A DNA stretch of 64,000 nucleotides from Amborella trichopoda (taxonomy: Eukaryota > Streptophyta > Magnoliopsida > Amborellales > Amborellaceae), in the NCBI RefSeq assembly GCF_000471905.2, contig NW_006496628.1:1586597-1650596 (forward strand), written 5' to 3'. The notes under the pieces were generated by a model that was not told the origin of the DNA, searched no databases, and worked only from the letters and a program-made list of their open reading frames with translations. The position numbers and the translations under genes are program-made. Below are positions 11,409-22,939 of this stretch, piece after piece (within the stretch, counting starts at the first letter, position 1; each line of letters opens with the position of its first letter).

Positions 11409-12876
11409 TCACTTGGGAAGGTTATCGACATTTGGAGATGAAGGGTTTCCTCTTAGAAGGTCTAATAGATCTTCTTTGGGCTCTTGGAGGTGATGATCAC
11501 AAGCCAATATGAATTGACTAGGATCCTCTTCTTCTTCATCTCCACTCTCAACCATGTGAATGACAACGTTCTCTTTTGAGTTGTCTTGAACTCCAAGCTT
11601 TTCGGTAGTTGTGACCATATGTTTAGGGAGAGGATTTGCCAAGATACCTATCTTTTGATTAGGCTCTTCGATAGGTTGATTTCTAGGTGCGACAATGATG
11701 TCGCCCCTATTAATTAACCCTTGAATCACTCGTTTCAAATATATGCAATTTTGAGTATCATGAGCATGGTTTTGATGTCATTTACACCACCTGCTCTTAT
11801 CCGTGACTTGAAATGGTGGTTCAGTTGGTGACGGGAGATAAACCATATTTCGAGCCAGGAGTAATTCCAGCATTTTTTCTAATGGTTCTTTGAGAGGGGT
11901 GAAATTATCCTCTCGCCTTTGGTTATTATTTTGAGCGTTGGCTCTAGGCTGGCCCTTCGGTTTTGGTTCTGATTGTTGCGCTGAGTGGCTGAACCTTGAG
12001 CTGGTCCGTTAAGGATAATCTCATTAACTTGACCGGAGGCCTTTCCCTTGTTATTCTCTTTGCTCTTATTTTGGGGAGTCGTTATTAGATTATTGTCGGG
12101 CCTGGTGCTGAGGGGTGTCCCTCTTACCCTTTCATGTTGTGCCACTCGCTCGATCATGGAGTCAAAGGATTGAGGAATAAGGCCTTGGCTGAAAAAGGTC
12201 CTGTATTGAGAAGCGGCATTCTCCAAGGCCATAGAGATTTTGGTTGGGTCTGTCAGTGGGCATTCTATGACTTGAATTACCACCTCGAGGAATCGACGGA
12301 TGAAATCCTCAAAGGAATCTCGCTCAAGGAGAGAGATCTTGGTGTCGACCCGTGGTAGTGAGAGACGAATAGGTTGAATATTTCATCTGAAGTGATTTGT
12401 GGTTGAGGGGACATTGTTCTTCATTGCTAGTTCAAGGCCTCACCGGTCAATGTTTGTGAAAATATGGCCTTCAGCTGGTTAGGCATGTCTCGCAAAGCTT
12501 GAAAGGGGAGGAGATACGCGTTGACGTGAGCATCTGGATCGCTCTTCCCATTAAACTTGTTTCTAAATTTTGGGACAGCAAATCCCAGGGGAAGGTCCTC
12601 CATGCCTCCAAGGGTCTCTTGAACATAGGCCTTTCGCAGTAGAATTTCATGCATGCCCATTCTTATGACCATATCCTAGATCACTTTTAAGGTGCCTTCT
12701 TGTCGAATTGGTGTGACAGTAGGCCCACCGGTCAGTGGGTTCTCAAGCATAGATTGATAAGTTGAGACTTGGGGTACATGTTGTTCTGCATGGGCCTGAG
12801 GTTGATGAGCCGCAGTCACTAAGGTGGTTTGATACATTTGTACCTGAGGGGCGTACTGACCCATAGGTGTCGCCAC
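11409..12876 (-). pseudogene. Gag-region fossil, element 1
   Basis: Minus-strand segments look like plant gypsy gag: VPKFRNKFNGKSDPDAHV near 12500-12600, followed by a stretch with QALRDMPNQL and SQTLTGEALN. Upstream (12676-12876) is a Gln/Pro-rich region with MATPMGQYAPQVQMYQ. Downstream (11409-12283) is a polar linker. The region is broken in several places. Confidence 0.65.
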
Positions 12877-13559
12877 CGGTTACAAAAATTGTACGGTTTG
12901 TTGGGCCGGATGAACTAAAGGGACCGACTAAAGAATCAGCAAGGGACCGACTAAAGAATCAGCTGACTCGGTTGTGTTAGGGGTTGACCTATACCACTAA
13001 CTTGGTTTGGGTTCGACCCGTAAGCTGAGGCATGAACAGTGTAGCCTAAGTCAACTAGACTTTTAAGGGCAGCTTGGATGCCTATTTCGCCTAGGGATCT
13101 ATTTGGGTTAATACCTCTGCTTCATACAGTGTTTAGGACATCATGAGTGGTACTATGGTGACTCTAGGTTGGGTTAGATTCCCTAGACCTAAGTGGGTCT
13201 TGATTCTGAGATCGCTGCACCTCATGGTTATCTTCCCTTAGTCGACTTCTACTTTGGTTACCTAAAATCCCTTGTAGGACGACGCCAGGTCAGACCCCTT
13301 GACTATTCAAAGTTTTTCCGACGGAACCGACTTTTGGGGCCACACAGATTTCAGGATTAGAAGTGGACTCTTGGGATTCTGCCTCTAATTGAAGAACTAG
13401 GCATTAGATAATGGATTGGCCTGGGTTCTGTTGATAATTCCATGGGATTGCAGCATATTGGTCCTTAGGTTTGGGCATGTTAGACTTAAAGTCGGCCGTG
13501 GAGCGACCATCATGGTCACCTTGAGTGACTGACATGGCGATTGCTTCTAGTGGGGTTCT

Positions 13560-14220
13560 AGAATCTAAACTTAGTTAATAGCTAGACTCAACGATCTAGG
13601 GTAAACCTAGCCGAACTCTAGGAGGAAAAGACTAGACTAGAACCTAGACTTGCTGACTGAATGGGTTTTAGTTCAGACCCTGAACTAGGGTAAGCCTAGT
13701 CTATTTCTAGAGGCAGCTCTAAGCTAAGACCTATGCTAGAACCTAGTCTAAGATCTAGACTAGATGGGTACGAGTCTCGGCACGGACCAAGAGTGGGTCT
13801 AGGTTCGGACCTGGGTGTGAGCCTGGTTCGGACCTGGACTAAGCTGGGTGCAAGCCTAAACTTTGACCTAGAGGGTTGTTAAGATCAGACCAAGTATGGA
13901 TCCAGGCTGGGTCAAGGATGAACTAGGAACGAGCCTTCAGCTAGGACCAAGAGGGGGCCTAAATTCGGACCAAGGTATGAAACTGGTTTGGACTTGGGCC
14001 AGGCTAGGTACAAGCTGGTACTCGAACCCAGAGAGTTTTGATGATCTGACCAGGCGTGGACCCGTACTGGATCAAAGATGATCTAGGAACGAGCCTTCAG
14101 CTTGGACCAAGAGGGAGCCTAAGTTCGGACCAAGGTGAAACCTGGTTCAGACCTGAGCTAAGCTGGGTATAAGCTTGGACTTGGACCCAGAGGGTTCAGC
14201 TCAGACCAACATGGGTCCAG
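13560..14220. repeat. Tandem repeats in the 5' leader of element 1
   Basis: About two and a half copies of a roughly 170-bp unit (13780-14215) carry GGACCAAGAG, GAACGAGCCTTCAGC, TTCGGACC and GACCCAGAGGGTT. A shorter CTAGAC/CTAGAACC repetition precedes it (13560-13760). The region lies between gag and the 5' LTR, with no coding recognised. Confidence 0.75.
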
Positions 14221-15642
14221 CCTAAGATCTAAGATTAACCAACAAAAACGAGTAAGCAAAGCCCACAAAAAGTTTTAACCTAGTATTGATTACAGGTAAG
14301 CTTGCCTTGAGAGTGGGTTTCTGGCTATTGAAATTAGGATAGGTCCCCACATAGGTCTTGGCCTCCTGTTATGGAATGTTCACCAAGTCCTACTATACGT
14401 GAAGTTTCTTTGAGGCAAAGGATTACGGAGGGGCGCTCACAGTTAAAGTTATGTGAATCACAACTGCCTCGACTCTCAAAGCTAGGTTCCCCTCACATCG
14501 TTAATGTGGAATTTGGGAGTTTTTGAAATATTTGTTTGCTGGTCCCGGGCACTCCCGGACGGTGTGTGCTGGAGTTTGTAAAGAATCACACAATTAAAAT
14601 AAAGTCAAGAACACAATGCACAGAAGAAAGAACCAAAGCGAGCGCTTGGCACTGATCGCGCTTAGCGATGCATGCTCCGAGGCGAAACTCGCTCGAAGCA
14701 CAGTATAGATGGAGGGGTAAGAAACCCCTAAGAAGGTAGAATTAGAAAAGTGAGACTAAGCACAATTTGTGTTAAGCCAAGTGCAGCCCGAGTCAAGGGT
14801 GACTCGAACGGGACACTGTTCAAGGAGGGTGCAAGCAACCCTCAATGTATTTTTTTTTTTTTAATTTTTTATCTTTTTATCTTTGATGAAACACAATTAA
14901 AATAAGCATGGAAAAATTAGGGAAACCATGATTTTAGTCAAAATTAACAAACTAAAATAAAATCGGAAAAAGTCAGAAACATCACAAATTTATCTGAAGC
15001 AAAATATTTGGTTTTATATTTTTTAAAAAATGTATTTTAAGCTGAAACTTGGTCTACAGGGAGACAAAAGGTTATATAACAGACCCAAAAAATTTTTGGG
15101 ACACTTGCAGTTGGGTAACACGGGCGGTGTCCCTCGGGCGGCACGAGCGGTGTCACTCGAGCGGCACTACTGGTGTCGCCCTTACAGGGCGGGCAACACT
15201 GTTAGTGTCGCCCAAAAAAATATTTTTTTTATTCATGTTTTATATTTTTCTTGTTAATATTGATGAAATAAGACTACTTTAAACTTGGAAGAAGAAGGAA
15301 AAAACAATATTTATGATGAAATAAATTAAAACACAGTAAAGTAGAAGAATGCAAACAAAATAGTAAACTAGTTTTTTGGTATTTTTAAAAATTTTATTTT
15401 GCTCTAAAATTTTGTGACCAGTCACAAAAGAAACCCTAGAACTGATTAGAAACCCTGGGTCAAGGCGGCACGTGTGGTGTCGCCCAGGTGACAATGCTGG
15501 TGTCGCCCAGAAAAATCAAGATTTCGTAGCACCAAAACCCTGGATCCTAGTTACTGCCAACTTCTGCGAATTTTTGTGACTGAAAACGGTGAAAAATAGT
15601 GAATAAAAATTGTATTTTGGTGCTTGGATCAAGCTCGGAATG
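14221..15642. other. 5' leader of element 1 with GGGCGACAC-type palindromes
   Basis: Non-coding leader. Near 15115-15215 and 15464-15510 are repeated GGTGTC(G/C)C and GGCG(G/A)CAC motifs of the same palindrome family as 6595-7045. A T-rich run lies at about 14848-14870. No ORF is supported. Confidence 0.5.
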
Positions 15643-15661
15643 CCCAACGGTGGGCGCCAAA
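15643..15661 (-). other. Primer-binding site of element 1
   Basis: On the minus strand this reads TTTGGCGCCCACCGTTGGG, one base after the LTR end CATCGTAAACA. This TTTGGCGCCCACC type is familiar from Tat-lineage plant elements. The matching tRNA is not assigned. Confidence 0.75.
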
Positions 15662-15662
15662 C

Positions 15663-16739
15663 TGTTTACGATGAAAGTCTGACAGATCTTTTGATGAAGA
15701 TTTATGGTATCTTAACACATTAAACGTATAAAAATACTGTGGTGGAGAAAGTGGAACAAATCGATTTCAAATCTGATGCCAGATCTACCTGGGAACGAGC
15801 AGATCTACTCTCAGATATGTGGCAGAGCCAGCATGATCCAAGACACTAAAGTACGATTTTTAAAGAAAATTAACACATCAAAATAAAAAAAATAGAATAA
15901 GAATATTAAAATAAGAAGAAATAAAGAAGAAGAAACAATACCAAACCGGGCCGAATGGCCCGGGACTCCCGAGCCTTTTAGGGCTCGCCTGTATCTGGAC
16001 TGCCGTCCTCTTTACCTCTCTAATTCTGATGTTGACCAGCAGATCTTTGGTGTAGAAGGCTTGTTATGCCCTGTAAATGGTTTTAGAACTAAAGTTGTTG
16101 TGCTATAGAGATCTAGGCTTTTGGCTTAAGGTTAGGGTTTCAAGAGGCTAGGGCTTCTGAAGTTAACTCTTTCCTAGGGTTTTCAGCCTTTTCGAAAAAA
16201 GTATGTCTCTCTCTCGTTTCTAACTTCATTTGCCTTTAAGTAGCCACGAAAAAGGAATATAGGAGGGTCAAAATCCACTAAGAAGTATATGCTCACGTAT
16301 GAAAATCAATCCCTATCCAAAAGAAATGGATTTTAGAGGTATCGGATCTGGGCGACATAGGTAGTGTTGCCCAAATCTGGGCGAAACTAGGGTGTGTCGC
16401 CCAATCCAGGCTAAGAGACATTGCTTGTGTCGCCCAAGTCAAAAAGTGTCAAAATTGAAATAGTTTTTTTAGGTGTGTTTCTCAACCTGTTTTGAATCTC
16501 TTAGAGAAAATTTGGGTCAAAAAGGATTTTTTTTCTATTTTTAATTAGTTTTTGGGTAAAACAAGGCATTTACAGGAATCTGGGTCAAAACAAGTTTTTG
16601 CAAGGTTCCGGGAAGGCAGATTGGTTCCGAGTCACAAGATAGGCTATGTGAACTATGGATTTTGGGTTTACTAGGATAATTTGGTCTTAAGGATTCAGAA
16701 AACCATAGAATTTGCAAGATTTAAATTGGGGTGTCTACA
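15663..16739 (-). repeat. 5' LTR of element 1
   Basis: On the plus strand it runs from TGTTTACGATG to GGGGTGTCTACA, matching 3775-4833 along its length. The primer-binding site lies immediately left. On the minus strand a GGCTACTTAAAGG TATA-like site precedes a GA-rich start region. It carries three GGGCGACAC-type inverted motifs (about 16350-16440). Confidence 0.85.
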
Positions 16740-16740
16740 C

Positions 16741-16760
16741 TTGGCAACTCCATTCGGGAC
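16741..16760 (+). other. PBS-like sequence of element 2
   Basis: TTGGCAACTCCATTCGGGAC resembles the TTGGCGACTCC-type primer-binding site seen in several plant Tat-lineage elements. An LTR of element 2 should lie just left, but the adjacent DNA is the LTR of element 1. Confidence 0.45.
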
Positions 16761-18554
16761 TTACTACCCCTTATTCGGATCGTACTTGTTTGGCTAGCTT
16801 CTCTTATTTTCTTTATTGCATATTTATGGCTTCTGGGTTATGTAACACTTTAATTTGGATTGGGGATTTTCTTATCCCTGCATTCGTGAGTGTCCCCAGG
16901 GAACAAGTACCTCGAACTTCATTCCCAACCGTCCTTTTGAGCAAAGACCCAGTGTCTAGCACTCAGGTCTTAACTTGGATTGGCATGAGGAGGGACTTAA
17001 AGGTCCCTAACTCCCCATTTCCTAGCCCTGGTGGAACTTCCACCAAGACACCTTGCATCGGTAACACATCTACTGCTGCACATAACATGCACCCTATCAC
17101 CGGCAAGTCACTTGTCGGTCGTACTACCAAGGTACACGAGAAGGCTGCCTAGTCCCTTGCTGCAAAAGGCAAAGAAGTTGTCATTGCCTCAGTGGGTCGC
17201 CTCAAGGCTACCCCCCACATTCCAGCACCACCCTGAGTCTCTACCCTTAGAGGCTCGGCACATCGAGGCGGAGACCCTGGGGCCTCGACCTCTCGCACAC
17301 ACTATAAGGCTTGTGGATCATCCACTAGAGTAACACCTTGGGGCAAATTTTATGTTACCTTGAGTCAACATCCAGGATCAGGCCTCCCAAGGCCAGGTCC
17401 TGTGTACATTGTGCATTTGCATCCCACCATTTCGGTCAACGCCATCACTACGTCAACTCAACTGCACGAAAGACGTCCCGCTCATCCCCCTCCTCAGCAC
17501 ACACTTACGCACCCTATAAGGGGCAGGCTTCCACCTATTCTCTTACAGACACCAGCATGCAGCTCTCGACCTCCTAAGGCCAGACCACTTGCTCGAGCCC
17601 GGGCTGGCCCCCAGGTCACTTGTGATATTCACGGGGCACACACGAGTTATTGTCACCGACAGCCCTCGTCCCCGACTTTGGCGTCCTCATGAGTCAACCC
17701 TTCCCCTGACTACCTCGGCAAGCACCTCCGGCCATGGTACTCGAAGACTTTCCCCAAGAGTACCATCTTGAACCAGCCTCGTTATCTCAGTCATGTCTCT
17801 GGAGTCCACAAAAGTGCTTGAGGCAAAGACCTCATGGGATACCAAGTCCTTCATCCTCCCCGACCCAGGATGACCCCGGGTCTTGGGCCTCATCCTTTGT
17901 CTCACCTAATGGAGATAGCTCTCTCCTATTCAAGAAGAGCTGACTATCGCAATCTCAATCACAATTCTGGATTTAGGTTCATCAAAATCTCAAAGCCAAA
18001 CGTGATAGGGGACTGCAAATTCTGACTGGCGAAGCAATCAAGAATGTCGGGTAAACAGTCTCTGATAACCCTCTCCGTCTGAACCATTTCTACCCTCTTC
18101 CGATGACAATGACTGAAGAAGGAGGCCACGAACCCTGCACTATGGTTAGTGTCATAGGAGATGACCCAGGCACTCAGTTGCCACGGTCCCAAGACCTTTG
18201 AGAACCAGTCCTCACGTGATCGGCATACAAGACTCGAGTCCAGTCGAGGCATGTTAACCCCCTGCTGACCGATCTACCACGTGCGACCCGTCAAGTTTGC
18301 AAGCCCTCAACTACAGCTAACGCTGAACTCCCTGGGGAAACAGTCAGTGTAATGGTTGTAAATGAGCCTGACGACTCTCAGGAAGAGTGCATGAATAAGT
18401 TCGAATATATGGTGAGCATAATGATGGAGAAGATCGATCGCATGAATGTCGCATGACAATCATCTAACGACAAGATCAATTCCCATCATCATAAGGTCAA
18501 TGCCCATAATCTCATAGCATAAAGAACCGGCAGATCCAGGGTACGCAGGGAGCA

Positions 18555-18960
18555 ATGCTTTACCAAAATCTGTATCCCTCTTACATTGATCAGATTCCAT
18601 TTCCCTTAGACTACAAGAAAGGGAAGTTTTCCCTGCTCAACGAAACCACATCCCCCAACCAACATATCGCCCACTTCCAAGCAGCGTGTCGAGAGACAGC
18701 AGCTGATGGGAGACTCCTTCTCCGTCAGTTTGTTGAAACCCTTGATGGCTCAGCTTTCTAGTGGTATGCTTGGCTTCCTCCAAACTCAATACAAACGTGG
18801 AAGGAAATGGACAAACTGTTCCACCAGTGTTTCTATGAGCTTCTCACCTTGACTTAAGATCCCGATGAGCCCATGGATCAATTCATATCAAGACGGAGGG
18901 ATTTGGCAGCTCGCCATCCCAATCCCATGCTAGAGAAGGAAGCGATTCAAAACTGTGTAC
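18555..18960 (+). pseudogene. Gag-region fossil, element 2
   Basis: The plus-strand translation has QIPFPLDYKKGKFSLLNE, then HIAHFQAACRET and LLLRQFVETLDG, typical of plant gypsy gag (the PFxGxxxPxxHxxxFxxxC pattern followed by LxxFxxSLxGxAxxWY). A polar Ser/Pro/Lys-rich linker occupies 19457-20172, with acidic repeats such as DDAKSYPDRSAEGNDLK. The gene is broken. Confidence 0.7.
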
Positions 18961-20375
18961 GGAACATGTGACCCCAGATTGCTCTACATGTTGAGGCTTC
19001 CAATCTGACTTCCATGGCAGAGCTGATCTCTAAATCAGTACTCATAGAAGCCTGTCACGTCACCATGGTAGGTCACGACAATAGTCTGCAAGCTCAGGGA
19101 ACAATCGGGGCAACTGTAGCTCTAGGACTAATACCCAGGGCAACCAATCAAACGGAGTGATCAGCGCAGCCGTCATGGTCAGCGATCCAAAGAAGGCTCC
19201 CACCAGTACGAGAGGACCTCCTGACACTAGTCCTGGGTAAAGATGACTCTGATCCTACTGAACCCTTGAATTCCCAGCCATGGATAGCCAGCCCACCACG
19301 AGCGAAGCATACTCAAGTCATTAAGATGAGCAGTAGTTCGTCAAGCTAGGGTTGTCCATAAACCTAGCGAGATAGATCAACCACTGTCAACGAAAACCAG
19401 AAAAAGACGGGCACCAAAGGCCACTTGTCGAAGAAACAAGACTACTCAACCTCCTGTTGAGCAGGAATTTCTCAGGCCTCTTCCCCCATTGCCAACTTTA
19501 CTGGACTTCATCCTGGGCACGATCCTCCTTCCTTCCTCCTCCCATTCAAGAGGATGTCCTCGAGATGTCTTCTCCTCAGAATACATCCAATGAGGGTGAT
19601 GATGTTAAAACCACTCCCAAATGGTCTAAGCAAGGGAAAGACCTAAAACATTCCCTGCACATGTCCAACTCTAGTGATGATGCAAAAAGCTACCCCGATA
19701 GGTCCGCTGAGGGGAATGACCTTAAAAGTCCCTCACTTTCTGACCCTCCTCCTTCTTCTTCTTTTGCTTCTCATCCTTCTTCTTCTATGTCTCCTACAGG
19801 TACCACCTTAAAATGTCCAGACTTCGAGGATCTCAACAAAGAACTTGAAGGAACCAACATAAGCAGAACACACAGGAAGCGGTTAAAAATACACTGGCCC
19901 AGGCACCAGGATTCTTAATAGTTGCTGACCCCATGGTAGCTCGAGCTAAGACACAACCATCTTCCTCCACTAAGAAGCATAAGAAGTCAAAGTCGAAGAA
20001 ACCCCAGTGGCATTCTGAGATTGACTTTGAGCAGAAACTGAGAGGATCAAGTGGGAAAAGCTTCTATTCTCAGGAAGCCTTTCACATGACAAAGACATCA
20101 CCTAGCATGGCGCAAATAAGCCTAAGATCTAGGAAAACACTGCAACCTCCACCTCAAAAGTCAGGCACTTGAAGTTTTCTGGTTCACCACTTCTCCCTCA
20201 CCCGAATAGTTCAAGCAATCCACCCATTCTATAGCTCCCTAGGCTTCTTCCTCACCCAAGTGCCCTGGACAATCCACTCATCCTCTAATTCCCTACAAGC
20301 CTGTTGGTCCCATATACCTAGCCACCTCTTAAGCCCCAACCCCAACCTCAAACCTCCACCACCCAAACCAAGCCC

Positions 20376-20950
20376 ATGGTGCAATCAAGTCTGCCAGCAG
20401 GTCAAAGCAAACCTCCTCCACCTAAACCTGTTCCTCAACCCAAACTAATGGAAAAACTAGGAACACAAAATGCTGAAGAGGAAAAGGTGAAATATGATGT
20501 GATGGGGAACATAAGGAAACTTCCAGCCCTTCTTAGCATCTATGATGCTCTTATGCTCTCAAGAGACTATCGTAAGGCCCTGATCCAGGCTCTTTCGGAT
20601 CTAGAGGTGTATGAGGCTGAAGTGGAACCAAACGAGGTAAACCCATCGATCTTGAGTGGATGTAGGGCGGTCACCTTCTCAGAGGATGATTTACAATTGG
20701 GAGAAAAATTTCACAATCGCCCTCTCTTTGTGATTGGTGAATTACATGCATGCCCCATCAATCGAATTATTTTGGATGGAGGGTCAGCAGTCAACCTTAT
20801 CCTAAGGAGAAACCTCACTCATTTGGGATTAGGTTCTGAAGATCTCACTCCGATGCATATCACAGTCTAGGGATTCAACCACTTAGGAGAGAAGTCACCA
20901 GGTATTGTCTGCCTTTGTCTCAAGATTGGTGAATTAAACCACTACGCTTA
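20376..20950 (+). pseudogene. Protease-region fossil, element 2
   Basis: Shows RKLPALLSIYDALMLS, FSEDDLQLGEKFHN, then RIILDGGSAVNLI, the active-site region of a retroviral-type aspartic protease (DxGSAxNL pattern), followed by GFNHLGEKS. Very similar wording occurs on the minus strand at about 54280-54650 (element 3). The order fits the end of gag and start of pol in the Tat lineage. Confidence 0.75.
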
Positions 20951-21040
20951 GTTTCATTTAATCAACACCTCCTCCAACATCCTTCTCGGCTGCCAATGGC
21001 TCCATGACTAGCAGGTGGTTTCGTCCACATTACATCAACA

Positions 21041-22806
21041 TCAGAACTCACTTCTTAAGAGGCCCGCAGCCAATTTACTGTGAGGACCACTCCCGATCAG
21101 TGCGTTCAAGTCTTTAATGGGATGCCCCTCGTGACCTAGGACCTTTCGGCCCTCCCTCCATTCGAAGACAGAATTGAGTTTATCAAAGATGCTCCGGGTA
21201 TTCTTCTTCATTGCAAGAAATCGTGGCAAAGCGTCATCAATCGGTATCTCTCGAGGAATCCCTAAAGCCTGCCAAGAGCAAGAGTATCCACCAGTATCCT
21301 CGTCTGGTAATTCTCCACCAGTTTGCATAAGCCTAGGTCACTCAGACCCTTTTGCCGAAGTGAGGTAACACATACTTGCTAATCTCTGATATCTTCAGAC
21401 ATGTGGACCAAGTGGTTCATGTGTGTACAGGAAACCACCACTCTTGAAGAGTCCCCAGCTCTTCCTTCTTCCCCATGTTTACTTTGCCTCGGTGCTTTTC
21501 GAAAAACATAGAGAAGGAGCAGCTCTAATCAAGCCCATGCTGACGAGCGAAGCGATGAAAGAAATACCCTTCTAATCTGGCATTGTTGGGTCCGATAGGG
21601 TAAAACTCCCCCTCTAATGCTCAAGATGAACATGAGCTCCTTGATAGTCGTGGGAACACCATCTAGCTCCTTCCCCAGTTCGTCAATAAAAGCACAGTCA
21701 ATGAAGCTCTCAACCAGAAATGGGACCTGCCGCATATTTAAGGTGTCATTCACAAACAAGCTCTGAGCCTCCTCTGGGCTATGAAAGATAGCCTTTTGAC
21801 TTGTAATCCTCATCGGGCACAATTTATTCCCCCTGCCCTGGCTTTTGACATAGGTGGCAAGGAAATAGACCCCTAGCCACCCATATACAAAATGGATGGG
21901 GATTGGAGTCTTAAAGTCCCCAAGGAACACTTCTCCTCCAACAATGCCATTCCCTCCGTCTTTACATTTGTAAGTCTTTCCAGGAGAGATGACCCCCAAT
22001 CAATGGTATATATTGCACAAAACTGGTTGAGCACGGGCACACTTCCACCCTCTTGCCATGTCACAGACCACATAGAATGTGCCTAGACGAATGTCATCTG
22101 CTCCTCCAGGGAGAACGAACTTGCATAAAAATAAGGCCAAATATGGAACCAAGAAGATGCAGTCGTCGCTGGTCTCGGATTGATAGATGAGAGGCGTCCC
22201 CCTTTCCCTCTTGGAGTACCTAGACCCCCTTCAGGGTAGTCCCCACAAAAGAATTTCACTCATTCGGTGAAAGTTACCCGACCATTGCTAGACTTGGCGT
22301 GAAGCAATTGGTAAACCTCGAAAATCTTTTAAAGACTAGTGGGTGGCTCCTCTTCCCCCAAGCTAGCACCACTAAAGATGGCTGAGTTCTAGGGCACGAA
22401 CTCATCGTACATCGCCCCGATAAGTGGAAGGCCCCCAATGAAATGAAGATCTAATAAGGAGATTCCTGCTTCTCCATGCCCAAGAAGCTACGTGTTACTA
22501 ACGTGGCTCCATGTCTCGAGTAGTGCCTTGATAGTATTGGAGTACTGATCATAGTAGCTGGCCGAGCACTGCACCGCTGCTAGCAGAGAAGCACGTTCAA
22601 GAATGCTTATGTGCGACACCAACACCTTGGTGGTCCAGGAGGAGTATCCCTTTAAATATTGGTGCTCCCCCTGTACTCGAAGGCCTTTGACAACCACATT
22701 AGTCCCTTTGTTTGCACCATTCGCTTTCTTATGGTGGCCAAGTTCTCCCCAGAAGCTCTGTTCCTGTGCATACAATGAACGAGGGCCATCCTTTCTTCAA
22801 TACTAA
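21041..22806 (-). pseudogene. Antisense extra ORF region of element 2, plant-mobile-domain-like
   Basis: Minus-strand coding-looking segments opposite to gag-pol. Around 22440-22500 the translation reads GISLLDLHFIGGLPLIGAMY, close to the SLxDLxxIxGLPxxGxxY pattern of the plant mobile domain. Around 21830-21900 is IPIHFVYGWLGVYF, like the HxYGWLxxYF motif of these proteins. The piece at 21041-21328 has PRFLAMKKNTRSIFDKLNS. The region is decayed. Assignment to the plant mobile domain (aminotransferase-like family) is by eye. Confidence 0.6.
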
Positions 22807-22939
22807 CATTGTCATCATTGTCCTCTTGGACTTCAAAACGTACTGGGTCTGTGATGAAAGTGACATTGAGAGGCCACTCTGGTTTGCATACAGGCTCTGT
22901 CAGCCAAATAGGCTCGCACCTTAATAGAGCCTCACCAAT

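Larger units (their letters stand above)
3775..16739 (-). mobile_element. Tat-lineage Ty3/gypsy retroelement fossil (element 1)
   Basis: Two LTRs of about 1.06-1.08 kb flank a roughly 10.8 kb interior. The orientation is minus: gag-like segments lie near the right LTR and an integrase-like segment lies nearer the left LTR. A primer-binding site beside the right LTR (15643-15661) and a polypurine tract beside the left LTR (4834-4846) agree. The PBS, the integrase wording WPLAMWGLDII and an antisense extra ORF point to the Tat lineage. The element is broken many times over and lacks much of pol. No target-site duplication is evident. The two LTRs differ visibly throughout, so the insertion is old. 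Confidence 0.85.

Noticed and set aside
17031-17905. Pro/Ser/His-rich plus-strand frames in the left part of element 2
   Set aside because: Several frames overlap with low-complexity composition. It is probably decayed leader or pre-gag sequence and no separate gene can be supported.
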